Below are positions 51,313 to 59,711 of a DNA stretch of 64,000 bases, in pieces. Location of the stretch: assembly GCF_900104485.1 (NCBI RefSeq), contig NZ_FMXQ01000008.1, forward strand, positions 186,001 to 250,000. Direction: 5' to 3'. The notes beneath the pieces were generated by a model. The model worked only from the letters and a program-made list of their open reading frames with translations, had not been told where the DNA came from and did not search any database. Within the stretch, counting starts at the first letter, position 1. The number at the start of each line of letters is the position of its first letter. The translations under genes and the position numbers were made by a program. This stretch comes from Bauldia litoralis. Its GTDB lineage: Bacteria > Pseudomonadota > Alphaproteobacteria > Rhizobiales > Kaistiaceae.

Positions 51313-52326
51313 ATGCAGAAACGAAACGCCCATCGCGGGCTCCTGGCCGCCGCCATTGCCGCGGGACTGGCCTTTGGCGTCACGCCGTCGCTCGCCGCGA
51401 CGGTCCTGAAATTCAGCCATACCGACAATCCCGGCGGGTCCCGCCAGGCTGCGGCCGAGCTGTTTGCGGAGAAGGTGGCCGAGTATACCGACGGCCGCTA
51501 CGAGGTCCGCATCTACCCGGCGAGCCAGCTGGCCAACGATCCGAAGGCGGTCGAGCAGCTCCAGCTTGGCGGTGTCGATTTCACGGTGACGGCGCCGGGA
51601 ACCTACGCCACCCACCTGCCGTCGCTGAACCTCATGGCCCTGCCGTTTCTCGTCGATACCTTCGAGCAGGGCTGGGAGCTTTATGACAATTCGGCCTGGG
51701 TGAAGGGCGAGTTCGACAAGCTTCCCGAAAAGGGCATCCATATCCTCGCCACCTGGGAAGCGGGCTTCCGCAGCTTCACCACGACGATGCCGCTCAACTC
51801 GCCCGAGGATGCGGTCGGCGAGAAGATCCGCGTCTACCCCAACGACATGATCCGCTGGACGATGGAGGCGATCGGCTTCCAGACCGTCGTCATGCCGATC
51901 CCGGATGTCTATCTCGGCATCCAGCAGGGCACCGTGTCCGGCCAGGAGAACCCGGTCGACACGATCAAGTCGCTCCGCTTCTACGAGGTCGCGCCGTACA
52001 TCACCCTGACCCGCCACGTCTACAGCCCGCTGCCGCTGGCGGTAGCCGAGTCGACCTGGGAGACCTTCTCCGACGAGGACAAGGCGGCCTTCACCAAGGC
52101 GGCCCAGGAGGCGGCGGCCTTCAGTCGCGAGCTTGTGCGCGGGTCGGTCGACAAGCAACTGGCCGAAATGGAAGAAGCCGGCGCCACGGTCACCGTGCCG
52201 GATGTCGGTCCGTTCCGCGAGGCCGTCGAGACGGTCTACGAGCAGGCGCGCGGCGTCTATGGCGATGACGTCGACAAGATTCTCGCCGACGCCAAGGCGA
52301 TCCGGGACAAGATGCCGGCTGAGTAG
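51313..52326 (+). CDS. TRAP transporter substrate-binding protein (DctP), cassette 2
   Basis: This 337-residue periplasmic binding protein has a Sec signal peptide (HRGLLAAAIAAGLAFGVTPS, cut near LAA). The core is seen in VLKFSHTDNPGGSRQAAAEL, EKIRVYPNDMIRWTMEAIGF (with the ligand Arg) and YLGIQQGTVSGQENP. It is a separate branch from the cassette 1 protein, so the two transporters should bind different acids. ATG 51313 has GGGAGGGAGG upstream. An 81-base gap precedes dctQ. Confidence 0.93.
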   Translation: MQKRNAHRGLLAAAIAAGLAFGVTPSLAATVLKFSHTDNPGGSRQAAAELFAEKVAEYTDGRYEVRIYPASQLANDPKAVEQLQLGGVDFTVTAPGTYATHLPSLNLMALPFLVDTFEQGWELYDNSAWVKGEFDKLPEKGIHILATWEAGFRSFTTTMPLNSPEDAVGEKIRVYPNDMIRWTMEAIGFQTVVMPIPDVYLGIQQGTVSGQENPVDTIKSLRFYEVAPYITLTRHVYSPLPLAVAESTWETFSDEDKAAFTKAAQEAAAFSRELVRGSVDKQLAEMEEAGATVTVPDVGPFREAVETVYEQARGVYGDDVDKILADAKAIRDKMPAE

Positions 52327-52407
52327 CCGCCTTCGCGCTTCCGACGCTGCAATCGAAACGGTCCGGCGGACTTCGGTCTGCCGGACCCCCAATCCGGCGC
52401 AGACTCG

Positions 52408-52944
52408 ATGGATTACCGGGAAAAGTATCCGCTCCCCTTGCGACTGGTCAGCCTGTTGATCGACACGGCGCTGGCCGTCGGCGGACTGGCGATCATCGTC
52501 ATCGTCTTCGTCAACGCCATGCTGCGTGGCGCCGCCGGCTTCGACTTTTCATGGTCGCTCGAGGTCGTCGCCTTTCTTCTGCTCTGGGTGACGTTCCTCG
52601 GCTGCGCGGCCGCCACCGCCCGCGGCGCTCATATGCGGGTGACCGAGATCGCGGCCAGCGTCGTGCCGCTGCGGCTGAGACGACCCCTGGCCATCGTCAT
52701 CGACATCGCCATCACGGTGCTCCTGATCAGCCTCGTCTATTTCGGCGCCGTCATCTCCATGCGCACCTGGGCGCAGGAGACCTCGGTGCTCTATTGGCCG
52801 GTCGGCCTTCTCTACGCTTCGATGCCGGTGGGCATGGCGCTGACGCTGCTGTTCCACCTGGCCAATTTCTACATCGATGCCTCGGAGGGCCCGCCGGACG
52901 GCGTCTCGCTCGCCGACGACGATACGCGTGAGGCGCACGGGTGA
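52408..52944 (+). CDS. TRAP transporter small permease (DctQ), cassette 2
   Basis: This 178-residue four-helix membrane protein has ALAVGGLAIIVIVFVNAMLR, FSWSLEVVAFLLLWVTFLGC, and RGAHMRVTEIAASVVPLRLR, which is the DctQ pattern. It bridges the binding protein and the large permease. It overlaps dctM by four bases, so the two are translated together. Confidence 0.92.
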   Translation: MDYREKYPLPLRLVSLLIDTALAVGGLAIIVIVFVNAMLRGAAGFDFSWSLEVVAFLLLWVTFLGCAAATARGAHMRVTEIAASVVPLRLRRPLAIVIDIAITVLLISLVYFGAVISMRTWAQETSVLYWPVGLLYASMPVGMALTLLFHLANFYIDASEGPPDGVSLADDDTREAHG

Positions 52945-54224
52945 TCCTTCTCTTCGTCTGCGCCCTGTTCCTCGCCACCGTCTTCCTCGGCGTCCCGCTG
53001 GTCTGGGCGATCCTGATCACCGCGGTGGTGCCGATCTTCGTCTTCGATCTCGGCTACCCGCTGCAGGCGCTCTATCTCAATTTCATCGGCGGGGTCGAGC
53101 CGAACCATTTCATCGCCATCCCGCTATTCATCATCGCCGGCGAGTTGATGAGCCGCGGCGGCGTCGGCGTCCGCATCATCGAGTTCGCCAAGGCGGCCTT
53201 CGGCTTCCTGCCGGGCGGCCTCGGCTTCGTCGTGGTCGGCGCATCGATGCTGTTCGGCGGCATCTCGGGATCGGCCATCGCCGATTCCGCCGCGATCGGC
53301 TCGGTGATGATCCCCAACATGGTCAAGCAGGGCTACAAGCCGGCCTTCGCCGGCGGGCTGGTCGCCGCCGCCGGCACCATCGGCATCATCATCCCGCCGT
53401 CGATCCCGATGCTGATCTACGGCTTCGTCGGCAATGTCTCGGTCGCCGACCTGTTTCTCGCCGGCATGATCCCCGGCGTCATCTTCGGCATCTTCTTCAT
53501 GGGCGTCTGCTACTGGGTCGGCAAGAGCACCGGCTGCGATCCCGGCGGCCGCACCACCTCGGCGTCGGAACTCTGGCGCGCCTTCGTCCGCTCGGCGCCG
53601 GCGCTGTTCATGCCGGTCCTCATCCTCGGCGGCATCTTCAGCGGCTGGACGACGCCGACCGAGGCGGCCGCGGTCGCGGCGGTCTACGGGCTGTTCGTCA
53701 CCACGGTTGTCTATCGCGACTTCCGGTTCGCCAGCCTGCCGAAGCTCCTGGTCGATTCCTTCGTCACCAGCGCCATCGTCATGGTCGTCATCGGCGCGAC
53801 GACGGTGCTCGCCTGGCTGATCACGCTGGAGCAGATGCCGCAGATCCTGGTCGAGTTCGTCCAGGACATGTCGTCGAGCCAGTTCACCTTCCTGCTCTTC
53901 GTCAATGTCGTGCTGCTGATCCTCGGCCTCGTCCTCGACCCGGTGCCGGCGATCCTCCTGACCGCACCGCTGTTCATCCCGACCGCCGCCACCTTCGGCG
54001 TCGACCCTGTGCATCTCGGGGTGATCATGACCTGCAACGTCGCGGTCGGCCTGTTCACGCCGCCGGTCGGGGCGACGCTCTATGTCGCGTCGCGCATATC
54101 GGGAGTCGGCGTGTTGTCGATCGCCCGCGCCATGGCGCCGCTCTATCTCGTCGCCATCGCCGCGCTCGCCGTCGTCACCTATGTTCCGGCCGTGTCGATG
54201 ACGATCCCGGAGTGGTTCCGATGA
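52941..54224 (+). CDS. TRAP transporter large permease (DctM), cassette 2
   Basis: This 427-residue polytopic permease contains FIAIPLFIIAGELMSRGGVG, FGGISGSAIADSAAIGSVMI and IGIIIPPSIPMLIYGFVGNV. The DctM ending is present at DPVHLGVIMTCNVAVGLFTP. It starts at GTG 52941 within the end of dctQ and overlaps the next gene by four bases. It forms the sodium-coupled channel of transporter 2. Confidence 0.93.
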   Translation: MILLFVCALFLATVFLGVPLVWAILITAVVPIFVFDLGYPLQALYLNFIGGVEPNHFIAIPLFIIAGELMSRGGVGVRIIEFAKAAFGFLPGGLGFVVVGASMLFGGISGSAIADSAAIGSVMIPNMVKQGYKPAFAGGLVAAAGTIGIIIPPSIPMLIYGFVGNVSVADLFLAGMIPGVIFGIFFMGVCYWVGKSTGCDPGGRTTSASELWRAFVRSAPALFMPVLILGGIFSGWTTPTEAAAVAAVYGLFVTTVVYRDFRFASLPKLLVDSFVTSAIVMVVIGATTVLAWLITLEQMPQILVEFVQDMSSSQFTFLLFVNVVLLILGLVLDPVPAILLTAPLFIPTAATFGVDPVHLGVIMTCNVAVGLFTPPVGATLYVASRISGVGVLSIARAMAPLYLVAIAALAVVTYVPAVSMTIPEWFR

Positions 54225-55258
54225 CAGCCGCGCCACTCAAGGTCGCCGTGGTGGGGGCCGGGTATTTCAGCCAGTTCCATCTCGCCGCCTGGGCAGGCAT
54301 CGCCGAGGCGAAACTCGTCGCGGTCTGCGATCTCGACGCGGCCCGGGCGAAGACGGTTGCGGACGCCTTCGGCGCCGTCGCCTACAGCGACTGCAAGGCG
54401 ATGGCGCGCACCGAGACGCCGGACATCGTCGACATCGTCGCGCCACCGCCGGCCCATGTCGCGCTGGTGCGCGCGGTGCTCGCGCCCGGCCGGACGATCA
54501 TCTGCCAGAAGCCCTTCTGCCTCTCCACCGGGGAAGCGACGGCGCTGACCGGGGAGGCGCACCGCGCCGGTGCGCTGCTGGTCGTCCACGAGAATTTCCG
54601 CTTCCAGCCCTGGCACCGCGAGATCCGGCGTTTCCTCGACGAGGACCGCCTCGGCCAGGTCTACCAATGCGCCTTTCGCCTCCGCCCCGGCGACGGACGC
54701 GGACCCGACGCCTACCTCGCCCGCCAGCCGTCCTTCCAGACGATGCCGAAATTCCTGATCCAGGAAACCGGCGTCCATTTCATCGACCTCTTCCGCTGGC
54801 TCCTTGGTCCGGTCGAGACGGTGTTCGCCGACCTGCGCCAGCTCAACCCGGCGATCGCCGGCGAGGATGCCGGCCTGATGATCCTCGGCCACCGCGACGG
54901 CGCCCGGTCGGTCTTCGACGGCAACCGCCTGTCCGATCATGTCGCGGAGAACCCGCGCACCACCATGGGCGAGATGACCATCGAGGGCGAGGCGGGGATC
55001 CTGCAACTCGACGGCGAGGGCCGCATCTTCTTCCGCCGTTTCGGCGAGGCGACGGAGCGCGAGATCCCGGTCACCGCGCCGATCGACCGAACGGTCTTCG
55101 GCGGCGGCTGCGTCGCGGCGCTCAACCGCCACGTCATCGCCGCCATGACCGCCGGGCGTGAGCCGGAGAACACCGCCGCGGACTATCTCACGGTAATGGC
55201 CGCCGTCGATGCCGCCTACCGGTCGGCGACGACCGGCGCGATGCAGCGTCTGGCCTGA
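54221..55258 (+). CDS. Gfo/Idh/MocA family oxidoreductase
   Basis: This 345-residue NAD(P)-dependent sugar or polyol dehydrogenase-like protein has an N-terminal Rossmann fold (VAVVGAGYFSQFHLAAWAGI). The conserved EKP motif reads QKPFCLS here. The C-terminal substrate domain has VVHENFRFQPWHREI and QETGVHFIDLFRWLLG, where the Asp and His sit at the active site. It is joined by overlaps to the TRAP genes and to the lactonase-like gene, which suggests oxidation of a sugar or sugar acid to a lactone followed by hydrolysis. Confidence 0.9.
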   Translation: MTAAPLKVAVVGAGYFSQFHLAAWAGIAEAKLVAVCDLDAARAKTVADAFGAVAYSDCKAMARTETPDIVDIVAPPPAHVALVRAVLAPGRTIICQKPFCLSTGEATALTGEAHRAGALLVVHENFRFQPWHREIRRFLDEDRLGQVYQCAFRLRPGDGRGPDAYLARQPSFQTMPKFLIQETGVHFIDLFRWLLGPVETVFADLRQLNPAIAGEDAGLMILGHRDGARSVFDGNRLSDHVAENPRTTMGEMTIEGEAGILQLDGEGRIFFRRFGEATEREIPVTAPIDRTVFGGGCVAALNRHVIAAMTAGREPENTAADYLTVMAAVDAAYRSATTGAMQRLA

Positions 55259-56244
55259 TGATCGATCTCGACGCCGATCTCGCCTTCCTCGGGCAGGGCC
55301 TGAAGCGGCCGGAATGCGTCCTCGCCCATCGCTCGGGCCTGCTCCTTACCTCCGACTGGACCGGGCAGGGCGGTGTCGCACTGACCGACCCCGATGGCGT
55401 CGTGCGGCGGATCGAGGCGCGCGACCCGCCGAGGGAAATGCGGCCGAACGGCATCGCGCTTGAACCCGGCGGCAGCGTCCTGATGGCGGATCTCGGCGCG
55501 GAGGAGGGCGGTGTCTTCCGGTTGCTTGCCGATGGCGGGGTCGAGCCGGTGCTGGTGACGGTCGACGGTCACCCGTTGCCGCCGACCAACTTCGTGCATC
55601 TCGACGCGGCCGGCCGCACCTGGATCACGGTCAGCACCCGGAAGCGGCCGCGCGACCTCGGCTACCGTGCCGATGTCGCCGATGGCTTCGTCGTCCTGCT
55701 CGACCGGTCCGGCGCCCGCATCGTCGCCGACGGCCTCGGCTACACCAACGAGTGCTGCGTCAGCCCGGACGGCGCGTGGCTCTACGTCAACGAGACCTTT
55801 GCCCGACGGGTATCGCGGTTCCCGATCGGAGCCGGCAACGCGCTCGGCGCGCGCGAGGTCGTCACGACCTTCGGCGCCGGCACCTATCCGGACGGCCTCG
55901 TCTTCGACGGCGAGGGCGCGATCTGGATCACCAGCATCGTCAGCAACCGGGTCATCCGGGTCTTCCCCGACGGCCGCCAGCAGGTCGTCCTCGAAGACGC
56001 CGACGCCGGACACCTCGCCTGGACCGAGGCAGCCTTTGTCGCCGGCGAACTCGGCCGCCCGCATCTCGACAAGGCCGCCGGCCGCCGCCTCCGCAACATC
56101 TCCAGCCTCGCCTTCGGCGGACCCGACCTCAGGACCATCTACCTCGGCTGCCTGCTCGGCGAGTCCATCGCGACCTTCGCCAACCCGGTTGCCGGCTGGC
56201 AGCCGCCGCACTGGGATGTGCCGCTCGGCGATCTCGCGCCCTAG
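55258..56244 (+). CDS. SMP-30/gluconolactonase family protein
   Basis: This 328-residue six-bladed beta-propeller protein has KRPECVLAHRSGLLLTSDWT, EMRPNGIALEPGGSVLMADL, GYTNECCVSPDGAWLYVNET and FGAGTYPDGLVFDGEGAIWI. The conserved Glu, Asn and Asp of metal-dependent lactonases have plausible counterparts (Asn in RPNGIA and TNECC, Asp in YPDGLVFD). It overlaps the Gfo/Idh gene by one base. Hydrolysis of an aldonolactone product of that enzyme is the natural inference. Confidence 0.87.
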   Translation: MIDLDADLAFLGQGLKRPECVLAHRSGLLLTSDWTGQGGVALTDPDGVVRRIEARDPPREMRPNGIALEPGGSVLMADLGAEEGGVFRLLADGGVEPVLVTVDGHPLPPTNFVHLDAAGRTWITVSTRKRPRDLGYRADVADGFVVLLDRSGARIVADGLGYTNECCVSPDGAWLYVNETFARRVSRFPIGAGNALGAREVVTTFGAGTYPDGLVFDGEGAIWITSIVSNRVIRVFPDGRQQVVLEDADAGHLAWTEAAFVAGELGRPHLDKAAGRRLRNISSLAFGGPDLRTIYLGCLLGESIATFANPVAGWQPPHWDVPLGDLAP

Positions 56245-56479
56245 TCGAACTGGATCGATGGACGTCACTGGCGGCGCCGATGCGCCGTACCGTGATCCTG
56301 ACCGGCGTCCATTTACTGCGAAGAGCCGGGGCTGATGCCGGACCGATCGCGCGCCCCGCTCACAAAGTCTCCCCAGGCCGCGCTGCTCGGCTATAAGGCG
56401 TGGCTCGGGACCGGTCCGCAGATCGGGCTCGAGCGTTGGCGAACCATCGATACACCACCTGGAATCGGGAGATAGCGAC

Positions 56480-57268
56480 GTGCGATATGCAAACAAGGCG
56501 GTTCTTGTGACCGGCGCTGGCCACGGGATCGGGCGGGCGATTGCGCGTCATCTTGCGCGTGAAGGCGCGCGTGTCGCCATCGTGGAAATCGACGACGATC
56601 GGGGCCTTGAGACGGCGAAGCTGATCGCCGAAGACGGAGGCGGGGCCCATTTCGTCCATGCCGACATCACCAATGTGGACGCGGTTGAAGCCGCCTTCGC
56701 CGAGGTCATCGCCCGTTTTGGCGGGCTCGACATGCTGGTCAACAACGCCGCCTACAGCGGACCGGGCGACTATGCGCAGATGCGCGCGGACAAGTGGGTC
56801 CACGAGATCGACATCAACCTGAACGGGACCTATCACTGCACGGCCGCGGCCGTGGCCCACATGCAGGAAAAGCGGGCTGGCGTCATTGTCAACCTGAGCT
56901 CGGTCAACGGTTTGCGCTATTTCGGCAATCCCGCATACAGCGCTGCCAAGGCCGCGATCATCAACCTGACGCAGTCGATCGCATCGGAGTATGGCAAGTA
57001 TGGGATCCGCTGCAATGCCGTCTGCCCGGGATCGGTTCGCACCGACGCAGTGTCCTGGCAGCAACGTCTCAAGCGCGATCCGAAAGTGTTTGAGAAACTT
57101 GCCCGCTGGTACCCCCTGGGGCGGGTTGCCGATCCGGAAGATGTCGCCAGGGCGGTTGCGTTCCTCGGCTCGGATGACGCCAGCTACATCACCGGCGTTG
57201 CGTTGCCGGTCGATGGCGGCCTGACCGCCGGCATGAATGTCATGATCGAGGAACTGGTCCTCGAATAG
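56480..57268 (+). CDS. Short-chain dehydrogenase/reductase (downstream of cassette 2)
   Basis: This 262-residue classical SDR has VTGAGHGIGRAIARHLAREG, the structural LVNNAAYSG, NLSSVNG with the catalytic Ser, and YSAAKAAIINLTQSIASEYG with Tyr and Lys. SYITGVALPVDGGLTAGMNV ends the fold. The start is GTG 56480 with GGGAG ten bases upstream. It follows the lactonase gene after a 235-base gap in which no gene or clear promoter was seen. Confidence 0.88.
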   Translation: MRYANKAVLVTGAGHGIGRAIARHLAREGARVAIVEIDDDRGLETAKLIAEDGGGAHFVHADITNVDAVEAAFAEVIARFGGLDMLVNNAAYSGPGDYAQMRADKWVHEIDINLNGTYHCTAAAVAHMQEKRAGVIVNLSSVNGLRYFGNPAYSAAKAAIINLTQSIASEYGKYGIRCNAVCPGSVRTDAVSWQQRLKRDPKVFEKLARWYPLGRVADPEDVARAVAFLGSDDASYITGVALPVDGGLTAGMNVMIEELVLE

Positions 57269-57468
57269 GCGAGTCAGCCGGTATCGGCCGGGAATCCTGA
57301 CCGCTTCATTCCGATTGGCGACGTGATGTGCGGTGATCGATGCCGGGTCGAACCGGACGGCCGGCGGGTGACGGCGGCCGTCTTGTTGGCAGGGCTGGTT
57401 GCTTGGGGAACCTCGGTCGGGATGGTAGGGGTTCATTCAAATCATCGAGCTTCAGGGGCCAAAGGGAC

Positions 57469-58542
57469 ATGGGGCCGGATCGCAGGCTGATCGAACGCTT
57501 CGGGATCGACCTCCCGATCATCCAGGCGCCGATGGCCGGGGCCTGTGGCTCAGGGATGGCGATCGCTGTCAGTGAGGCCGGTGGACTGGGGTCGCTGCCG
57601 TGCGCGCTGCTTGATCCGGCGAAAGCGCGGGCCGAGGTCGCTGCGATTCGTCAACGCACCGGCAAGCCGTTCAACCTCAACTTCTTCACGCATACGCCCG
57701 CGAGGCCGGACCCAGCGCGCGAGGCTGAATGGAAGAAGGCGCTTGCGCCATATTATGCCGCGTTTGATATCGATCCCGACGCGGCGGGAACAGCCAACCT
57801 CCGGCCGTTCGCCGACGAAATGTGCGCGGTCGTCGAGGATCTCCGACCTCGGGTGGCCAGTTTCCATTTCGGCCTTCCGGCCGCGGACCTGGTCGACCGG
57901 GTCAAGGCTGCCGGCAGCCTCGTGGTCAGTTCGGCGACGACGGTTGCCGAGGCCCGCTGGCTGGAGGACCACGGCTGCGACGCGATCATCGCCCAAGGCT
58001 ATGAAGCCGGCGGCCATCGCGGCCTCTTCCTGACCGATGAACTGGCCGGACAGGTGGGGACGATGGCGCTGGTGCCACAGATTGTCGATGCGGTGAAGGT
58101 CCCCGTGATCGCCGCCGGCGGGATCGGCGACGGTCGTGGCATCGTTGCGGCAATGGCGCTCGGCGCCGCGGCCGTGCAGGTCGGTACGGCCTATCTGTTC
58201 ACGCCGGAGGCGCTGATCACCGATCTGCATCGCACGGCGCTCGGCGAGGCGGGCGACCGGCTGACCGCTTTGACGAACGTCTTTTCAGGCCGGCCGGCGC
58301 GGAGCCTTGTCAATCGCGTGATGCGAGAACTCGGACCGATGTCCGACCGGGCGCCGGCATTTCCCACCGCCGGTGGGGCGCTGGCCCCACTCAAGGCAAG
58401 AGCGGAGGCGGAGGGCTCAAGCGACTTCTCGTCGTTATGGTCCGGACAGGCAGCGAGCCTTGGCCGTACCGCAGGCGCTGGCGAACTGACCTTGCGCCTG
58501 GCCGAGGAGGCGCGCGAGACCCTTGCTCGCCTGTCGCGCTGA
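57469..58542 (+). CDS. Nitronate monooxygenase-like FMN protein
   Basis: This 357-residue TIM-barrel flavoprotein of the 2-nitropropane dioxygenase family has PIIQAPMAGACGSGMAIAVS, LNFFTHTPARPD, and FHFGLPAADLVD. The catalytic-region His appears in QGYEAGGHRGLF, and the phosphate site is AAGGIGDGRGIVAAMALGAA. It would oxidise alkyl nitronates or a related carbanion. The start at 57469 (AAAGGG upstream) fits the homology; the frame extension from 57340 is unsupported. It is not clearly linked to the upstream operon. Confidence 0.88.
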   Translation: MGPDRRLIERFGIDLPIIQAPMAGACGSGMAIAVSEAGGLGSLPCALLDPAKARAEVAAIRQRTGKPFNLNFFTHTPARPDPAREAEWKKALAPYYAAFDIDPDAAGTANLRPFADEMCAVVEDLRPRVASFHFGLPAADLVDRVKAAGSLVVSSATTVAEARWLEDHGCDAIIAQGYEAGGHRGLFLTDELAGQVGTMALVPQIVDAVKVPVIAAGGIGDGRGIVAAMALGAAAVQVGTAYLFTPEALITDLHRTALGEAGDRLTALTNVFSGRPARSLVNRVMRELGPMSDRAPAFPTAGGALAPLKARAEAEGSSDFSSLWSGQAASLGRTAGAGELTLRLAEEARETLARLSR

Positions 58543-58710
58543 CGCCGCGCCTATTGAGTCCGTCTTCGGCGGATTGAGGACGCCGGTGCCTGGAAGCAGT
58601 CCTCCGGCGACGTTCGGTCGGCCCCGTCGACCTGGAACACAAAGCCCGAACTCCGGAAATGACGGATCTGTTCTGCTCGGGGGGAGGGACCCGAGGACTG
58701 CGAAACTGGA

Positions 58711-58787
58711 TGGTGGGCCCGGCAGGACTCGAACCTGCAACCAGACCGTTATGAGCGGTCGGCTCTAACCAATTGAGCTACAGGCCC
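58711..58787 (-). tRNA. tRNA-Ile (CAU anticodon, lysidine-type)
   Basis: On the minus strand the 77-nt gene starts GGGCCTG and ends CGGGCCC-A-CCA, giving a seven-pair acceptor stem with one T-G pair and an encoded CCA. The anticodon stem GACCG/CGGTC encloses the loop CTCATAA, so the anticodon is CAT. The T-arm is GCAGGTTCGAGTCCTGC. The sequence resembles bacterial tRNA-Ile2, in which TilS changes C34 to lysidine, and not initiator or elongator Met tRNAs. Both neighbouring genes are on the plus strand. Confidence 0.93.
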
Positions 58788-58901
58788 TGATTGAGCGACG
58801 ACGGATATAGGAGGAATCGCGGCATCCGGCAAATGCGCTGCCGCAATGCGGCCGGAATGGGTTGGCAGCTTGCCGCCCGACGACCCACAGGAGATCCATC
58901 C

Positions 58902-59615
58902 GTGCGCTATCCCGCCGCCGCCTTCGCCGTCTTGCTCGCCCTCTCCGTGCCGGCTCTCGCCCAGCAGGAGCCGCGCATCGCCACCCTCAACGCCAATGGC
59001 TCCGGGGCGGTTTCAGTCGTGCCAGATATCGCCATCGTCACCATCGGCGTCGTCTCCCGCGCCAAGACGGCGCGCGAGGCGCTCGATGCCAACAATGCCG
59101 ATCTTGCCAGCGTCATCGCCTCGATCCAGGGCGAGGGCGTCAAGGACGCCGACATCGGCACCAGCGGCTTCTCCGTCAGCCCGATCTACGAGCAGAAGCC
59201 GACGCGTTCGACCGGCGACGAGCCGGAGGAACTGGCCCGTATCACCGGCTACCAGGTGTCCAACAACGTCACGGTTACGATCCGCGACGTCGTCCAGTCC
59301 GGCGCCATCCTCGACAAGGTGGTGTCGGCCGGCGCCAACCAGATCAATTCCGTCCAGTTCGACGTTTCCGATCCGCAGAAGTCGACGGACGAGGCGTTGG
59401 CCGCCGCGATCGCCGACGCCAGGCGGATGGCCGAACTCATGGCCGATGCCGCGGGCGTTCGGCTGGTCCGCATCCTCGACATCAATGCCTCCGGCGGTCG
59501 GCCGATGTTCGCCCGGGCCGAGATGGCCGACGCCTCGCGGATGGTGCCGATCATGCCCGGCGAGCGCGACGTCACCGCCAACGCCAACATCACCTGGGAG
59601 ATCGCGCCCAGATAG
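58902..59615 (+). CDS. SIMPL (DUF541) domain secreted protein
   Basis: This 237-residue protein has a signal peptide (YPAAAFAVLLALSVPALAQQ) followed by a SIMPL domain: TLNANGSGAVSVVPDIAIVT, IGTSGFSVSPIYEQKP, GYQVSNNVTVTIRDVVQSGA and VTANANITWEI. Family members are periplasmic or outer-membrane beta-rich proteins (the E. coli homologue is YggE) linked to stress tolerance; the biochemical function is unknown. The GTG start at 58902 has AGGAG eight bases upstream. It lies 96 bases before the caspase-fold gene. Confidence 0.88.
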   Translation: MRYPAAAFAVLLALSVPALAQQEPRIATLNANGSGAVSVVPDIAIVTIGVVSRAKTAREALDANNADLASVIASIQGEGVKDADIGTSGFSVSPIYEQKPTRSTGDEPEELARITGYQVSNNVTVTIRDVVQSGAILDKVVSAGANQINSVQFDVSDPQKSTDEALAAAIADARRMAELMADAAGVRLVRILDINASGGRPMFARAEMADASRMVPIMPGERDVTANANITWEIAPR

Positions 59616-59711
59616 GGCGCCGGCACCGGTCGAGGAGACTTGGCAAGTAGCAAGGCGGGGCTTCATAATCCTTCATCCAGCGCTCGACGCTGTTCTCGAG
59701 GATCGTTGCGA

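Noticed and set aside
52877-55258. A 793-codon open frame that appears to join an arginine-rich protein to the Gfo/Idh protein
   Set aside because: The first part is an out-of-frame reading of the dctM gene with no protein-like pattern. The true oxidoreductase begins at ATG 54221 with a Rossmann motif.
58711-58787. tRNA-Ile as the attachment site of a mobile island ending at the methyltransferase
   Set aside because: No copy of the tRNA 3' end was found downstream to 64 kb, no integrase is present, and the genes between are GC-typical.
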